From Chitinophagaceae bacterium (GTDB lineage: Bacteria; Bacteroidota; Bacteroidia; Chitinophagales; Chitinophagaceae), in assembly GCA_003455235.1 (NCBI GenBank), contig DMRT01000215.1:1-7546 (forward strand): DNA of 7,546 nucleotides. Direction: 5' to 3'. Each line of letters begins with the position of its first letter. Within the stretch, counting starts at the first letter, position 1. Of the stretch, positions 1 through 6,250 are shown in pieces. Made by a program: the position numbers and the translations under genes. The notes under the pieces were generated by a model. That model did no database searches. It worked only from the letters and a program-made list of their open reading frames with translations, and was not told the DNA's origin.

Positions 1-565
1 GAATCCAGGTGGGCATCAGCTGCAGGGAGAAGCGGCTGCTGAACTTGCGTGCAATAAGCAGCTGGTTCATAAAGGCAAATTTATTGGCGCTGAAGTCCAC
101 GTCGGGGTCTTTGGCTGTATTCACATTCATCATGGAATACCAGGCAAGGGAAACAGGAATATTCCGGGCTCCTGTTTGCTGGCGCAGGATCCTGAATTTG
201 AGGAATCCTTCGTAGCGGGAACTTCCGGCAAAAGCCACACCGGCATTCAGCCAACTGAGGGGTGAATAATCAAAGGACATGTAGGTATGTGCCACGCCGG
301 AGTTGATGCCGAAGAACTGGGCCACATTCTGGGAGCCGCCATCTTTATTCCACAGGTAACTGAAGTGGTGGGAGATGAGAAACTGCAGGCTTCCCTTGCT
401 TACGATCTCCACACTCTGCATGTTGATGATTTTGGTGGAGTTGAAAGTGGCCCGGGCAAATTTTTTCGCCGGTGCTTCTTTCTTTACGGAATCAGCTCCG
501 TCCTGCGCCATGGCCTGGGTAAAGAGGCCGAAGCAGAGAACCATGGCTGTTACTATCTTTTTCAT
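1..565 (-). CDS. DUF5777-like outer-membrane beta-barrel protein (3' part outside window)
   Basis: The reading frame opens with ATG at 565-563 and stays open to the left edge, giving 188 visible residues; the C-terminus is missing. The protein starts MKKIVTAMVLCFGLF and has a signal peptide ending near AMAQ (residues 18-21), so it is exported. The mature part has alternating hydrophobic/polar strands and the pattern I associate with DUF5777 barrels: 'NMQSVEIVSKGSLQFLISHHF' in parts around residues 48-68, then a Phe-Gly stretch, 'SRYEGFLKFRILRQ' and 'PVSLAWYSMMNVNT'. That family is predicted to be an outer-membrane barrel of unknown substrate, usually near 280-300 residues. It is the last visible gene of a minus-strand unit, 38 bases behind the 204-residue haem-type lipoprotein, with no terminator between them. 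Family assignment is from memory of the motif pattern; barrel nature is more certain than function. Confidence 0.75.
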   Translation of the reverse strand, partial: MKKIVTAMVLCFGLFTQAMAQDGADSVKKEAPAKKFARATFNSTKIINMQSVEIVSKGSLQFLISHHFSYLWNKDGGSQNVAQFFGINSGVAHTYMSFDYSPLSWLNAGVAFAGSSRYEGFLKFRILRQQTGARNIPVSLAWYSMMNVNTAKDPDVDFSANKFAFMNQLLIARKFSSRFSLQLMPTWI

Positions 566-603
566 AATGATCTTTTTTAGTTAATTATTGGTTTCTGTTA
601 TTC

Positions 604-1218
604 TTATTGCGGTTGTCCCTGCGCAATCCATGCTTTGAATGTATTTACGGTGCAGGTGCTAAGGCTCAGTGCCGGGCCCGGGTGACCGGTAACGCCGCCG
701 CTGTTCATCATAGCAGTAAGTACATCCTTCTTCGCAACCATTTTACTGTAATCGAGAGCGGCAGCTATACCGCCATGGCAGGTAGATCCCTTGCAGCTGG
801 AAGTGTAGATCGGGAGAATTTTGGCAGTATAGGTGATGGTGCCGTTTACTGTACAGCCACCGCCGTCGTCTTTAGCTCCCTGTTTGATCCAGGTACGGAT
901 GATGGTTTTCTGATTGTCGGTGAAATCGATCACTCCGGCGCCGGGGTGTATGCCTCCGTTCACCCAGGCATCGAATAATCCGGTACGAGCCAGGATGGCG
1001 TCATAAAAAATGGTGTCGGCATGAGAGAACTGAACGGCCCGGGTGGCAATTCCGTTGTTATGGCAACCACAACCTCCAGACACCATGATAGGCACTACAT
1101 CATTGCGGAAGGATATTTCCGGCAGCGCCAGGATATCTTCCTTATTCTTATAGCAGGATGACAGCAGGTAAACGAGCATGGATGTCATCACCGCCAGTGT
1201 TATAATTATCTTTTTCAT
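604..1218 (-). CDS. Cytochrome-c-like lipoprotein with CXCH and CX4CH motifs
   Basis: A 204-residue predicted lipoprotein. The hydrophobic leader ends in LLSSC, with Cys22 as the lipidation site. Two similar domains follow. Domain 1 (about 35-118) has 'PIMVSGGCGCH', where only one residue separates Cys50 and Cys52 before His53. Domain 2 (about 127-204) has 'PIYTSSCKGSTCHGG', Cys142-X4-Cys147-His148. Each domain ends with a helix of the type I-[RK]-x-W-I-x-Q-G (108-114, 195-201), typical of the short cytochrome-c-like domains found in many Bacteroidota lipoproteins. Both domains carry His-Pro-Gly (91-93 and 179-181) where such domains usually have a Met-Pro segment, so the distal haem ligand may be His. 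Extra Cys122 and Cys189 lie next to these domains. It begins 21 bases after the stop of the 396-residue lipoprotein, so the two are very likely co-transcribed. Haem binding, especially by the CXCH site, is unproven. Confidence 0.85.
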   Translation of the reverse strand: MKKIIITLAVMTSMLVYLLSSCYKNKEDILALPEISFRNDVVPIMVSGGCGCHNNGIATRAVQFSHADTIFYDAILARTGLFDAWVNGGIHPGAGVIDFTDNQKTIIRTWIKQGAKDDGGGCTVNGTITYTAKILPIYTSSCKGSTCHGGIAAALDYSKMVAKKDVLTAMMNSGGVTGHPGPALSLSTCTVNTFKAWIAQGQPQ

Positions 1219-1239
1219 ATCCAGTTATTTTAAGTTGAA

Positions 1240-2430
1240 TTATTGTTTGATGATCCTTCCGGTTTTCCGATACTTGAAAATGCCGGCATTGGCATTGCCG
1301 TATTTCCACACTGCCGGTACATTCGGGTCGGCAAAGTACCATGCCTTGATCAACGCCACTTCGTTTGATTTCAATCCACCGTCTCCATAAGCCATATCAC
1401 CCTGGTGAGTAGTGGCATAAACACCGGTGAATGGATTCGCAAGCAGCAGGGTAGAGTCGCAGCGGCTCACCATGGAACTGCTTACATTCAGGTAATTCCC
1501 TTTTGAATAATAGGTCTTCAGCGTTACCGGGTCGGTATACTGAACGGAAGAATTGCTTCTTGCACTCTTTGGATACATCACATCCATGATTATGTCATCG
1601 TAGGAGTTCAGCGGACCACGGGTACTCAGTGCAGAGCGTGGAGTAGCGAATGTTTTCCACGGGCGGAAACTGGCAAATGCTACAGTGTCAGAATAGAATT
1701 TTTTCACACTGTCTTTATATGCGGTCCACACCTGGTTCCGTAAGGTTACGTTTGAAAGCTGACAATAAACGGTTGCGATACCGGTTGAAGGATTGATATA
1801 GGTATATTGAGTGGTGTCGGCTGAAGTAAGCCCGGGAATGAAGCCGGCCCTTGCCCATCCGCCGGTGGCGGTTGCCTGGTTGTGACAGTTGGCAGAGCCA
1901 CAACCGGAAATAATAAGGTTGATAGCGGCAGGCCTGAAATCATTCAGGTCGGGCCTTTCTTTGGCGCCATTTTTTATCCAGTTATATATAATGGATTTGT
2001 CGGTAACGGTCATTTCGTGATTGGAATTTACCGGGGGCATTGCCTTGTTAAAATCGTTGGTGGTAAGGTATTCCCACAACTTGCTGCCGTCGGGATTGCC
2101 GGGCGCAACATATTTCATGATATCGGCATAGCTGTCGAATTTAGGCCCGATAGGACCACCGTGACAGTTGGAAGTGCCACAATATTCATGCACAATAACC
2201 TGTACACCCCTGAACTTAATAACGTCGTTTACATCGGTTGGGTTATCGGCAGTACCTACGGTATTGCTTTCATAGAAGGAGGCATATATCGTACTGTCTG
2301 CTGATCCTTTGAATGACCTGTCGAGATTTTTTACCAGGTCGCCTTCTTTTCTGCACTGAAGTACTGATGCAGAAATAAACATCACCATAAGAAAGAGGGT
2401 GAGTGCTTTTATCGCTGAGATCTTTTTCAT
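1240..2430 (-). CDS. Cytochrome-c-like lipoprotein with two CX4CH motifs
   Basis: A 396-residue protein, first gene of the minus-strand unit. A Lys-rich start and hydrophobic core (residues 7-24) lead to Cys26 in 'SVLQC'; Gln at -1 is unusual for a lipobox, so lipidation is likely but not certain. The following CRKEGD resembles Bacteroidota lipoprotein export signals (Lys/acidic residues just after Cys), which would place it on the cell surface. Domain 1 has Cys84-X4-Cys89-His90 and, after 40 residues, Met131-Pro-Pro as a plausible distal ligand, then 'IIYNWIKNGAK'. Domain 2 has Cys177-X4-Cys182-His183, but its closing segment ('GDMAYGDGGL...ALIKAWYF') comes only about 165 residues later, so the domain carries a long insertion. 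CX4CH haem sites are known in some c-type cytochromes; binding here is inferred. The role is probably electron transfer at the outer membrane; the partner is unknown. Confidence 0.85.
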   Translation of the reverse strand: MKKISAIKALTLFLMVMFISASVLQCRKEGDLVKNLDRSFKGSADSTIYASFYESNTVGTADNPTDVNDVIKFRGVQVIVHEYCGTSNCHGGPIGPKFDSYADIMKYVAPGNPDGSKLWEYLTTNDFNKAMPPVNSNHEMTVTDKSIIYNWIKNGAKERPDLNDFRPAAINLIISGCGSANCHNQATATGGWARAGFIPGLTSADTTQYTYINPSTGIATVYCQLSNVTLRNQVWTAYKDSVKKFYSDTVAFASFRPWKTFATPRSALSTRGPLNSYDDIIMDVMYPKSARSNSSVQYTDPVTLKTYYSKGNYLNVSSSMVSRCDSTLLLANPFTGVYATTHQGDMAYGDGGLKSNEVALIKAWYFADPNVPAVWKYGNANAGIFKYRKTGRIIKQ

Positions 2431-2485
2431 AAAAAATTAGTTTACTGAGTGAATATTGATACAGTATGTTACTATTATCAAGACT

Positions 2486-2493
2486 CAAATGTA
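2486..2493 (-). promoter_or_regulatory. Candidate -7 box (TACATTTG) for the minus-strand lipoprotein/barrel unit
   Basis: On the minus strand this reads TACATTTG, an exact match to the Bacteroidota -7 consensus TAnnTTTG. It lies 55 bases before the ATG of the 396-residue lipoprotein, giving a leader of about 50 nt. I see no clear TTTG/TTG -33 box at the usual 17-23 base spacing, which would fit a promoter needing an activator. The start point is estimated, not known. Confidence 0.5.
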
Positions 2494-2505
2494 TCCAGCC
2501 CCTGC

Positions 2506-2521
2506 TGACAGTTTTATGACA
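2506..2521. repeat. Short direct repeat TGACA-N6-TGACA
   Basis: TGACA occurs at 2506-2510 and 2517-2521, exactly 11 bases apart, about one helical turn. It lies just upstream of the minus-strand TACATTTG box, where a -33 box would be expected. It may be a tandem activator site or a chance repeat; arms of five bases are short. Confidence 0.25.
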
Positions 2522-2536
2522 ATAACCCAAGCAGGG

Positions 2537-2552
2537 TATGATTTTAATCATA
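2537..2552. promoter_or_regulatory. Palindromic CRP/FNR-type operator in the divergent promoter region
   Basis: TATGATTTTAATCATA is a perfect inverted repeat with 7-base arms and a 2-base centre. Its core TGAT-N4-ATCA matches the inner eight conserved positions of the FNR-type consensus TTGAT-N4-ATCAA; the outer T and A are replaced by A and T. The centre (2544.5) is 51.5 bases from the near edge of both the minus-strand box (2493) and the plus-strand box (2596). With start points about 10 bases beyond those boxes, it would sit near -62 for both units, a classic class I activator position. The regulator is not in this window. The palindrome is seen directly; the identity of the regulator is inferred. 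Confidence 0.55.
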
Positions 2553-2595
2553 GCACCCTTTGCTACAGGTCATGGAATCATTGTTGGTACATGGA

Positions 2596-2602
2596 TATTT
2601 TG
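2596..2602 (+). promoter_or_regulatory. Weak candidate -7 box (TATTTTG) for the Fe-S/NrfD unit
   Basis: TATTTTG is followed by CA, as in many Bacteroidota -7 boxes, but is one base shorter than TAnnTTTG. It lies 44 bases before the ATG at 2647. No convincing -33 box is present at normal spacing; TTG copies at 2581 and 2584 are too close. Its placement mirrors the minus-strand box about the palindrome at 2537-2552, which is the main reason to list it. Confidence 0.3.
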
Positions 2603-2646
2603 CAGTTGCTTTTTTCTGAAATGAATAACAGCTAAACCAGTTTACA

Positions 2647-2868
2647 ATGGAAAACAATAACAAACACGATGGAAGCCGCCGCTGGTTCCTTTCGCTCTTC
2701 ACATCCGGAAGTAAAAAAACGACAGGCGCCAACATGGTGAAAATGCTCACCCCCGATGGAAAACTGGTGGAAGTGGACCGGTCGGTACTGGATGCCGCCC
2801 AAAAACAAAAAGCGACCAACCAGGACATTTTTGACTGGATGGAAAATCCGTCAAAAGAAAAATACTAA
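2647..2868 (+). CDS. Small twin-arginine protein resembling the N-terminus of the next Fe-S subunit
   Basis: A 73-residue protein heading the plus-strand unit, 19 bases before the Fe-S gene. It has a twin-arginine motif, SRRWFL, with Arg11-Arg12, but only a very short hydrophobic stretch (WFLSLF) follows, so a normal Tat signal core is missing. Residues 31-48, starting VKMLTPDGKLVEVD, align with residues 46-63 of the Fe-S subunit, starting VKLLSPEGEIVEID: 9 of 18 positions are identical and most others conservative. Arg11-Arg12 falls at the same residue numbers in both proteins. The rest (49-73) is polar with Trp64 and no cysteines, so it binds no Fe-S cluster itself. Its conserved position and shared motif suggest a real small subunit or assembly partner. 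I know no function for it. No Shine-Dalgarno site is visible, as is usual here. Confidence 0.75.
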   Translation: MENNNKHDGSRRWFLSLFTSGSKKTTGANMVKMLTPDGKLVEVDRSVLDAAQKQKATNQDIFDWMENPSKEKY

Positions 2869-2887
2869 CTGAAAAAAATGACTCATC

Positions 2888-3853
2888 ATGCAACACGATG
2901 AATTCAATGACAACGGGCGCCGCGATTTCCTGAAAAATGTGGCAATGGCCACCGCCGTTACCGCAGCATGCGGCAGTCTTACCTGCTCCTGCTCTTCCAA
3001 AAAACCAACGGTAGCCCAAAAAGTAAAACTGCTTTCTCCCGAAGGAGAAATTGTTGAAATAGATTCAGCGTATTTGAATCACCAGGAACACATGGCCATT
3101 GTTTCCAAACTGGAAGCAAGGGAAGGCATTGCCGGAAAGAAATTTGTGATGGTGGTAGACCTGGCCCGCTGCAAAAATGCACGGAAGTGCATCAGCGCCT
3201 GTCAGAAATGGCACTACCGCCCCGAAGAAACAGAGTGGCTTACCGTAAAACTGCTGAAGGACAGTGATAAAGGAGCCCCATACTGGTTCCCCAAACAATG
3301 TTTCCATTGCGATAACCCGCCTTGTGTAAAGGTTTGCCCGGTGGATGCCACTTTCAAACGTAACGACGGACTGGTATTGATCGATAATGAACGCTGCATC
3401 GGTTGTAAATTCTGTATGGCAGCCTGTCCGTATTCAACCCGGGTGTTTAACTGGAACGAACCCGAGATGCCGGCAGATATCAGGGACCTCGTATCCAATC
3501 CCGAAACCAACCTTCCGGCTAAAGTGGGTACTGTGGAGAAATGCGATTTCTGTCCCGACCGTGCCCGCGAAGGCCTGCTGCCACCCTGCGTGGAAGCATG
3601 TCCCAACGGCGTATTTTATTTCGGCGATGAAAATGAAGATACCGTTACCAACGGCGAAGAGACCGTAAGTTTTACGCAACTGATCAAAGACCGTGCAGGC
3701 TACCGTTTCCTCGAAGAGCTTGGTACCAAGCCCAGGGTATATTACCTGCCGCCGAAAGACAGGCAGTTCCCGGTGGAAAGAGGCTACGAGAACCTCCCGG
3801 ATAAACTGAAAGACCGGTTCAGGGATATTATGGAACCGGCGGCAAAAAAATAA
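2888..3853 (+). CDS. Tat-exported 4-cluster ferredoxin-type Fe-S subunit (DmsB/TtrB/ActB C-terminal type)
   Basis: A 321-residue periplasmic electron-transfer subunit. The Tat signal is GRRDFLKNV (10-18) followed by a hydrophobic AMATAVTAAC; Cys28 in TAAC could be a lipobox, and Cys33/Cys35 follow. Residues 46-63 share a motif with the preceding small protein. The Fe-S domain (about 85-245) has four Cys groups: group I Cys95-X5-Cys101-X3-Cys105, group II Cys138-X2-Cys141-X4-Cys146-X3-Cys150-Pro, group III Cys170-X2-Cys173-X2-Cys176-X3-Cys180-Pro, and group IV Cys219-X2-Cys222-X11-Cys234-X3-Cys238-Pro. Groups II-IV are canonical. Group I lacks its second Cys (Ala98 stands there), so one cluster may be [3Fe-4S] rather than [4Fe-4S]. 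Such proteins carry electrons between a NrfD-type quinol site and a partner. NrfD follows 30 bases downstream; no molybdoenzyme gene is present. The ATG at 2878 is in another frame and stops at once. Confidence 0.93.
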   Translation: MQHDEFNDNGRRDFLKNVAMATAVTAACGSLTCSCSSKKPTVAQKVKLLSPEGEIVEIDSAYLNHQEHMAIVSKLEAREGIAGKKFVMVVDLARCKNARKCISACQKWHYRPEETEWLTVKLLKDSDKGAPYWFPKQCFHCDNPPCVKVCPVDATFKRNDGLVLIDNERCIGCKFCMAACPYSTRVFNWNEPEMPADIRDLVSNPETNLPAKVGTVEKCDFCPDRAREGLLPPCVEACPNGVFYFGDENEDTVTNGEETVSFTQLIKDRAGYRFLEELGTKPRVYYLPPKDRQFPVERGYENLPDKLKDRFRDIMEPAAKK

Positions 3854-3883
3854 CGATGTGCTTTAACCATTAACTGATTTTTT

Positions 3884-5245
3884 ATGGAACTCAATTCATA
3901 CCAACAGCAGGCATTCAACCACCAGCGGGCCGAAATAGAAAAATTCGGGAAGAAGAACTGGTTCTTTGTCATTTTCTTCCTTTGCTGGATTGCCGCAGGC
4001 GCTTACGCCCTGTACCTGCAGATATCCAAAGGACATGGCGTTACCGGTATGCGGGATAATGTGGTGTGGGGCCTCTTTATTGTAAACTTCATCTTCTTCA
4101 TCGGCCTCAGTTATGCCGGGGCGATTATTGCCGGGGTATTGCATTTATTAAAAGTACCCTGGGGCAGGCCCATTGTTCGGCTTGCACAAATGATGACGGT
4201 GATATCTGTGGTGGTGGGCCCGGTGTTTATATTATTATGTGTGGGCCGTTTCGACCGCTTGCACCATTTGTTTTTCTATCCCCGCATTCAGTCGCCCATG
4301 ACCTGGGACGTAATGGCGGTAATTACTTTCTTTGCCGGCAGCGTGCTGTTCTTATACCTGGCCCTGGTTAAAGACCTGGCTGTTTACCGCGATGCAAAAC
4401 TGAACATCCCAAAATGGAAACAACGGCTGTATAAGTTCCTGGCCATTGGTTACCGGGGCGCCGCCAGCCAGAAAAGGCACCTGATCATTTCGCAGAATCT
4501 GCTGGCCATAATTATGATCCCGCTTTCCATCATCGTGGCTTCTATTCTTTCCTGGATATTCGGGATGACACTGAGGCCCGGCTGGCATAGTACCATCTTT
4601 GGCCCTTACTTCGTACTGGGTGCTTTGTATTCCGGCTGCGGTGTACTGATCGTTGCCATGTGGGTGTACCGGAAAATGTATAACCTCGATGCATACATTA
4701 CCAAAAAGCATTTTGTGAACCTGGGTTATATTATGATGATGCTGGCTGCGGGGTACGGGTATTTTACCTTCTCTGAGTATTTCACCAACTGGTTTGGATC
4801 GGCCAAGTGGGAAAGTGAGGTGATTGATAAATTATTCAACCCGAAAGAATACGGATGGTGGACCCTGTTTGCCAATGCAGCAGGCATCCTGTTGCCCATA
4901 CTGATCGTTGCCATTCCTGCCACTCGGAAAATAAGCCTGATCACCATCGCTGCATTCATCATGGTGATGGCGCTGTGGGTAAAACGTTACCTCATTATTG
5001 TGCCAACGCTTGAAACTCCTGCACTTCCTATGCAGGATACCCGTATGGAATATGTGAAGTATACGGCTACCTGGCCCGAGTGGACATTAACCATCGCGGG
5101 TGTGGCCACCTTCCTGCTGTTCTTTACCCTGATGGCGAAATTTGTAACCGTGGTTCCTGTATCCGGGCTGGAAGATCCGCACCTGCAGCATAACCATCAG
5201 CACGAACCCGAACCGGCAGCCAACCAAACCGTTCAACCTGCTTAA
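3884..5245 (+). CDS. nrfD: NrfD/PsrC-family quinol-interacting membrane subunit, ActC-like
   Basis: A 453-residue integral membrane protein with about ten transmembrane helices (near 26-47, 60-89, 100-121, 140-163, 205-228, 238-262, 276-297, 323-344, 347-371, 395-420). This fits the long NrfD branch of alternative complex III (ActC/ActF) rather than short eight-helix NrfD. Segments matching ActC as I remember it are 'SPMTWDVMAVITFF' (137-150), 'LVKDLAVYRD' (161-170), 'AIGYRGAASQKRH' (187-199) and 'PGWHSTIFGPYFV' (232-244). Members exchange electrons between menaquinol and a periplasmic Fe-S subunit, sometimes linked to proton movement. The segment 'LLCVGRFDRLHH' (117-128) has Cys119 where I recall a His in ActC's HxGR motif; this needs an alignment. 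The polar C-terminal tail holds His433, 436, 438 and 440. The gene sits 30 bases after the Fe-S gene and 10 bases before the next, so co-transcription is nearly certain. The symbol is given at family level only. Confidence 0.92.
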   Translation: MELNSYQQQAFNHQRAEIEKFGKKNWFFVIFFLCWIAAGAYALYLQISKGHGVTGMRDNVVWGLFIVNFIFFIGLSYAGAIIAGVLHLLKVPWGRPIVRLAQMMTVISVVVGPVFILLCVGRFDRLHHLFFYPRIQSPMTWDVMAVITFFAGSVLFLYLALVKDLAVYRDAKLNIPKWKQRLYKFLAIGYRGAASQKRHLIISQNLLAIIMIPLSIIVASILSWIFGMTLRPGWHSTIFGPYFVLGALYSGCGVLIVAMWVYRKMYNLDAYITKKHFVNLGYIMMMLAAGYGYFTFSEYFTNWFGSAKWESEVIDKLFNPKEYGWWTLFANAAGILLPILIVAIPATRKISLITIAAFIMVMALWVKRYLIIVPTLETPALPMQDTRMEYVKYTATWPEWTLTIAGVATFLLFFTLMAKFVTVVPVSGLEDPHLQHNHQHEPEPAANQTVQPA

Positions 5246-5255
5246 AAGATATTGT

Positions 5256-6215
5256 ATGAAAAAGATCAACACAACAGGTAGCATGAATTCAGCAGGTGCT
5301 TTACTGCTTTATGCTGCCCTGCTGCTTTTGCCGGCCGGGCTAAAAGCCCAGACCGATAGCATAAAAAAAGACAGTGTCAAAGCCACCGAAGCAACGGTTG
5401 CCGAAAAAACCACCCCCGAGCTGATTTCTCCTTCGCTATCATTTGCCTGCGTGCAAAAAGGAGATAACACGGTTCAGCTGAATGCGGCCCTGAAAACAAA
5501 AATTAAGGGAACTTTTATAAAACTCCCGCATTTAAAAATTAAATTTATAATTGTGAACGGGGAAGAGGAAAAAGAACTGGGTTATGGAATTACCAATGGA
5601 GAAGGGAAACTTTCTTTCATCGTTAAAGATAGCTTGACGCCCGATGCAGAAGGCAAACTTCATTTTAAAGCCCTGTTTGCCGGGAATAAAATGATGGAAT
5701 CTGCCGAAGAAGAAGTGGCCGTTAAAAGGGCCCGGCTCGAGATCGTTCCGGTAAAGGAGGATTCACTGCTTACCGTTAAATTAAAGCTCATTGATGTGGG
5801 AACGGGCACCGAAGTTCCGGTAAAGGAAACAGAGCTGGGTGTGTTTGTTAAACGCTCTTTCCTGCCCATGAAGATCGGAACAGCCAGTACCGATGAAAAC
5901 GGGGAGGCTTCCGTGGAAATACCTGCCAGCCTGCCCGGTGACGTAAAAGGTAATATCACCCTGTTGGCAAAGCTCGACGAAAACGAAACGTACGGAAACC
6001 TGGAAGCCGTCGTGGTGCAGCCATGGGGTGTGCCTGTTTCCAATGTGATACAGGAACAGCCCAGGGCCTTGTGGAGTCCGCACCCGCCGATATGGATGCT
6101 GGTAACCTTCTTCATCCTGATGGGTGTGGTATGGGGGCATTTCCTGGTGATTGTTTACCAGCTGTGGAGGTTACGAAAAGAAGAACCGCATACGATGACT
6201 CAGCCAATGACATAA
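5256..6215 (+). CDS. Periplasmic protein with duplicated beta-sandwich-like domain and C-terminal membrane anchor
   Basis: A 319-residue protein I do not recognise. It has a signal peptide (hydrophobic 13-29, cleavage near LKAQ, 29-32), a Lys/Thr-rich linker to about 55, then two similar units of about 97 residues (roughly 60-157 and 160-256). Each has a Gly-rich turn followed by hydrophobic strands: 'GYGITNGEGKLSFIV...LTPDAEGKLHFKALF' in unit 1 and 'GTASTDENGEASVEI...LPGDVKGNITLLAKL' in unit 2. This suggests tandem Ig-like or transthyretin-like folds. A single transmembrane helix (279-302) followed by RLRKEE puts the C-terminus in the cytoplasm. It starts 10 bases after the NrfD gene and precedes the cytochrome c gene, so it probably belongs to the same membrane complex as a structural or docking subunit. 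An in-frame ATG at 5283 (Met10) is possible, but the MKK start is preferred as it supplies the basic n-region. Confidence 0.85.
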   Translation: MKKINTTGSMNSAGALLLYAALLLLPAGLKAQTDSIKKDSVKATEATVAEKTTPELISPSLSFACVQKGDNTVQLNAALKTKIKGTFIKLPHLKIKFIIVNGEEEKELGYGITNGEGKLSFIVKDSLTPDAEGKLHFKALFAGNKMMESAEEEVAVKRARLEIVPVKEDSLLTVKLKLIDVGTGTEVPVKETELGVFVKRSFLPMKIGTASTDENGEASVEIPASLPGDVKGNITLLAKLDENETYGNLEAVVVQPWGVPVSNVIQEQPRALWSPHPPIWMLVTFFILMGVVWGHFLVIVYQLWRLRKEEPHTMTQPMT

Positions 6216-6250
6216 AAAAAACATCTATTTATTAATAAACAAAAACCAGA

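Noticed and set aside
287..580. Plus-strand open frame of 97 codons.
   Set aside because: It lies antisense to the DUF5777-like barrel gene, whose translation has a signal peptide and coherent strand pattern; the plus frame has neither.
3214..3606. Minus-strand open frame of 130 codons.
   Set aside because: Antisense to the Fe-S subunit gene, whose cysteine motifs prove the plus frame.
5751..5760. GTAAAGGAGG, the best Shine-Dalgarno-like sequence in the window.
   Set aside because: It lies inside the anchored-protein gene, encodes residues of the PVKE segment and has no start codon at the right distance downstream.
5660..6115. Minus-strand open frame of 151 codons.
   Set aside because: Antisense to the anchored-protein gene; Ser/Thr/Pro-rich translation without motifs, typical of a shadow frame.
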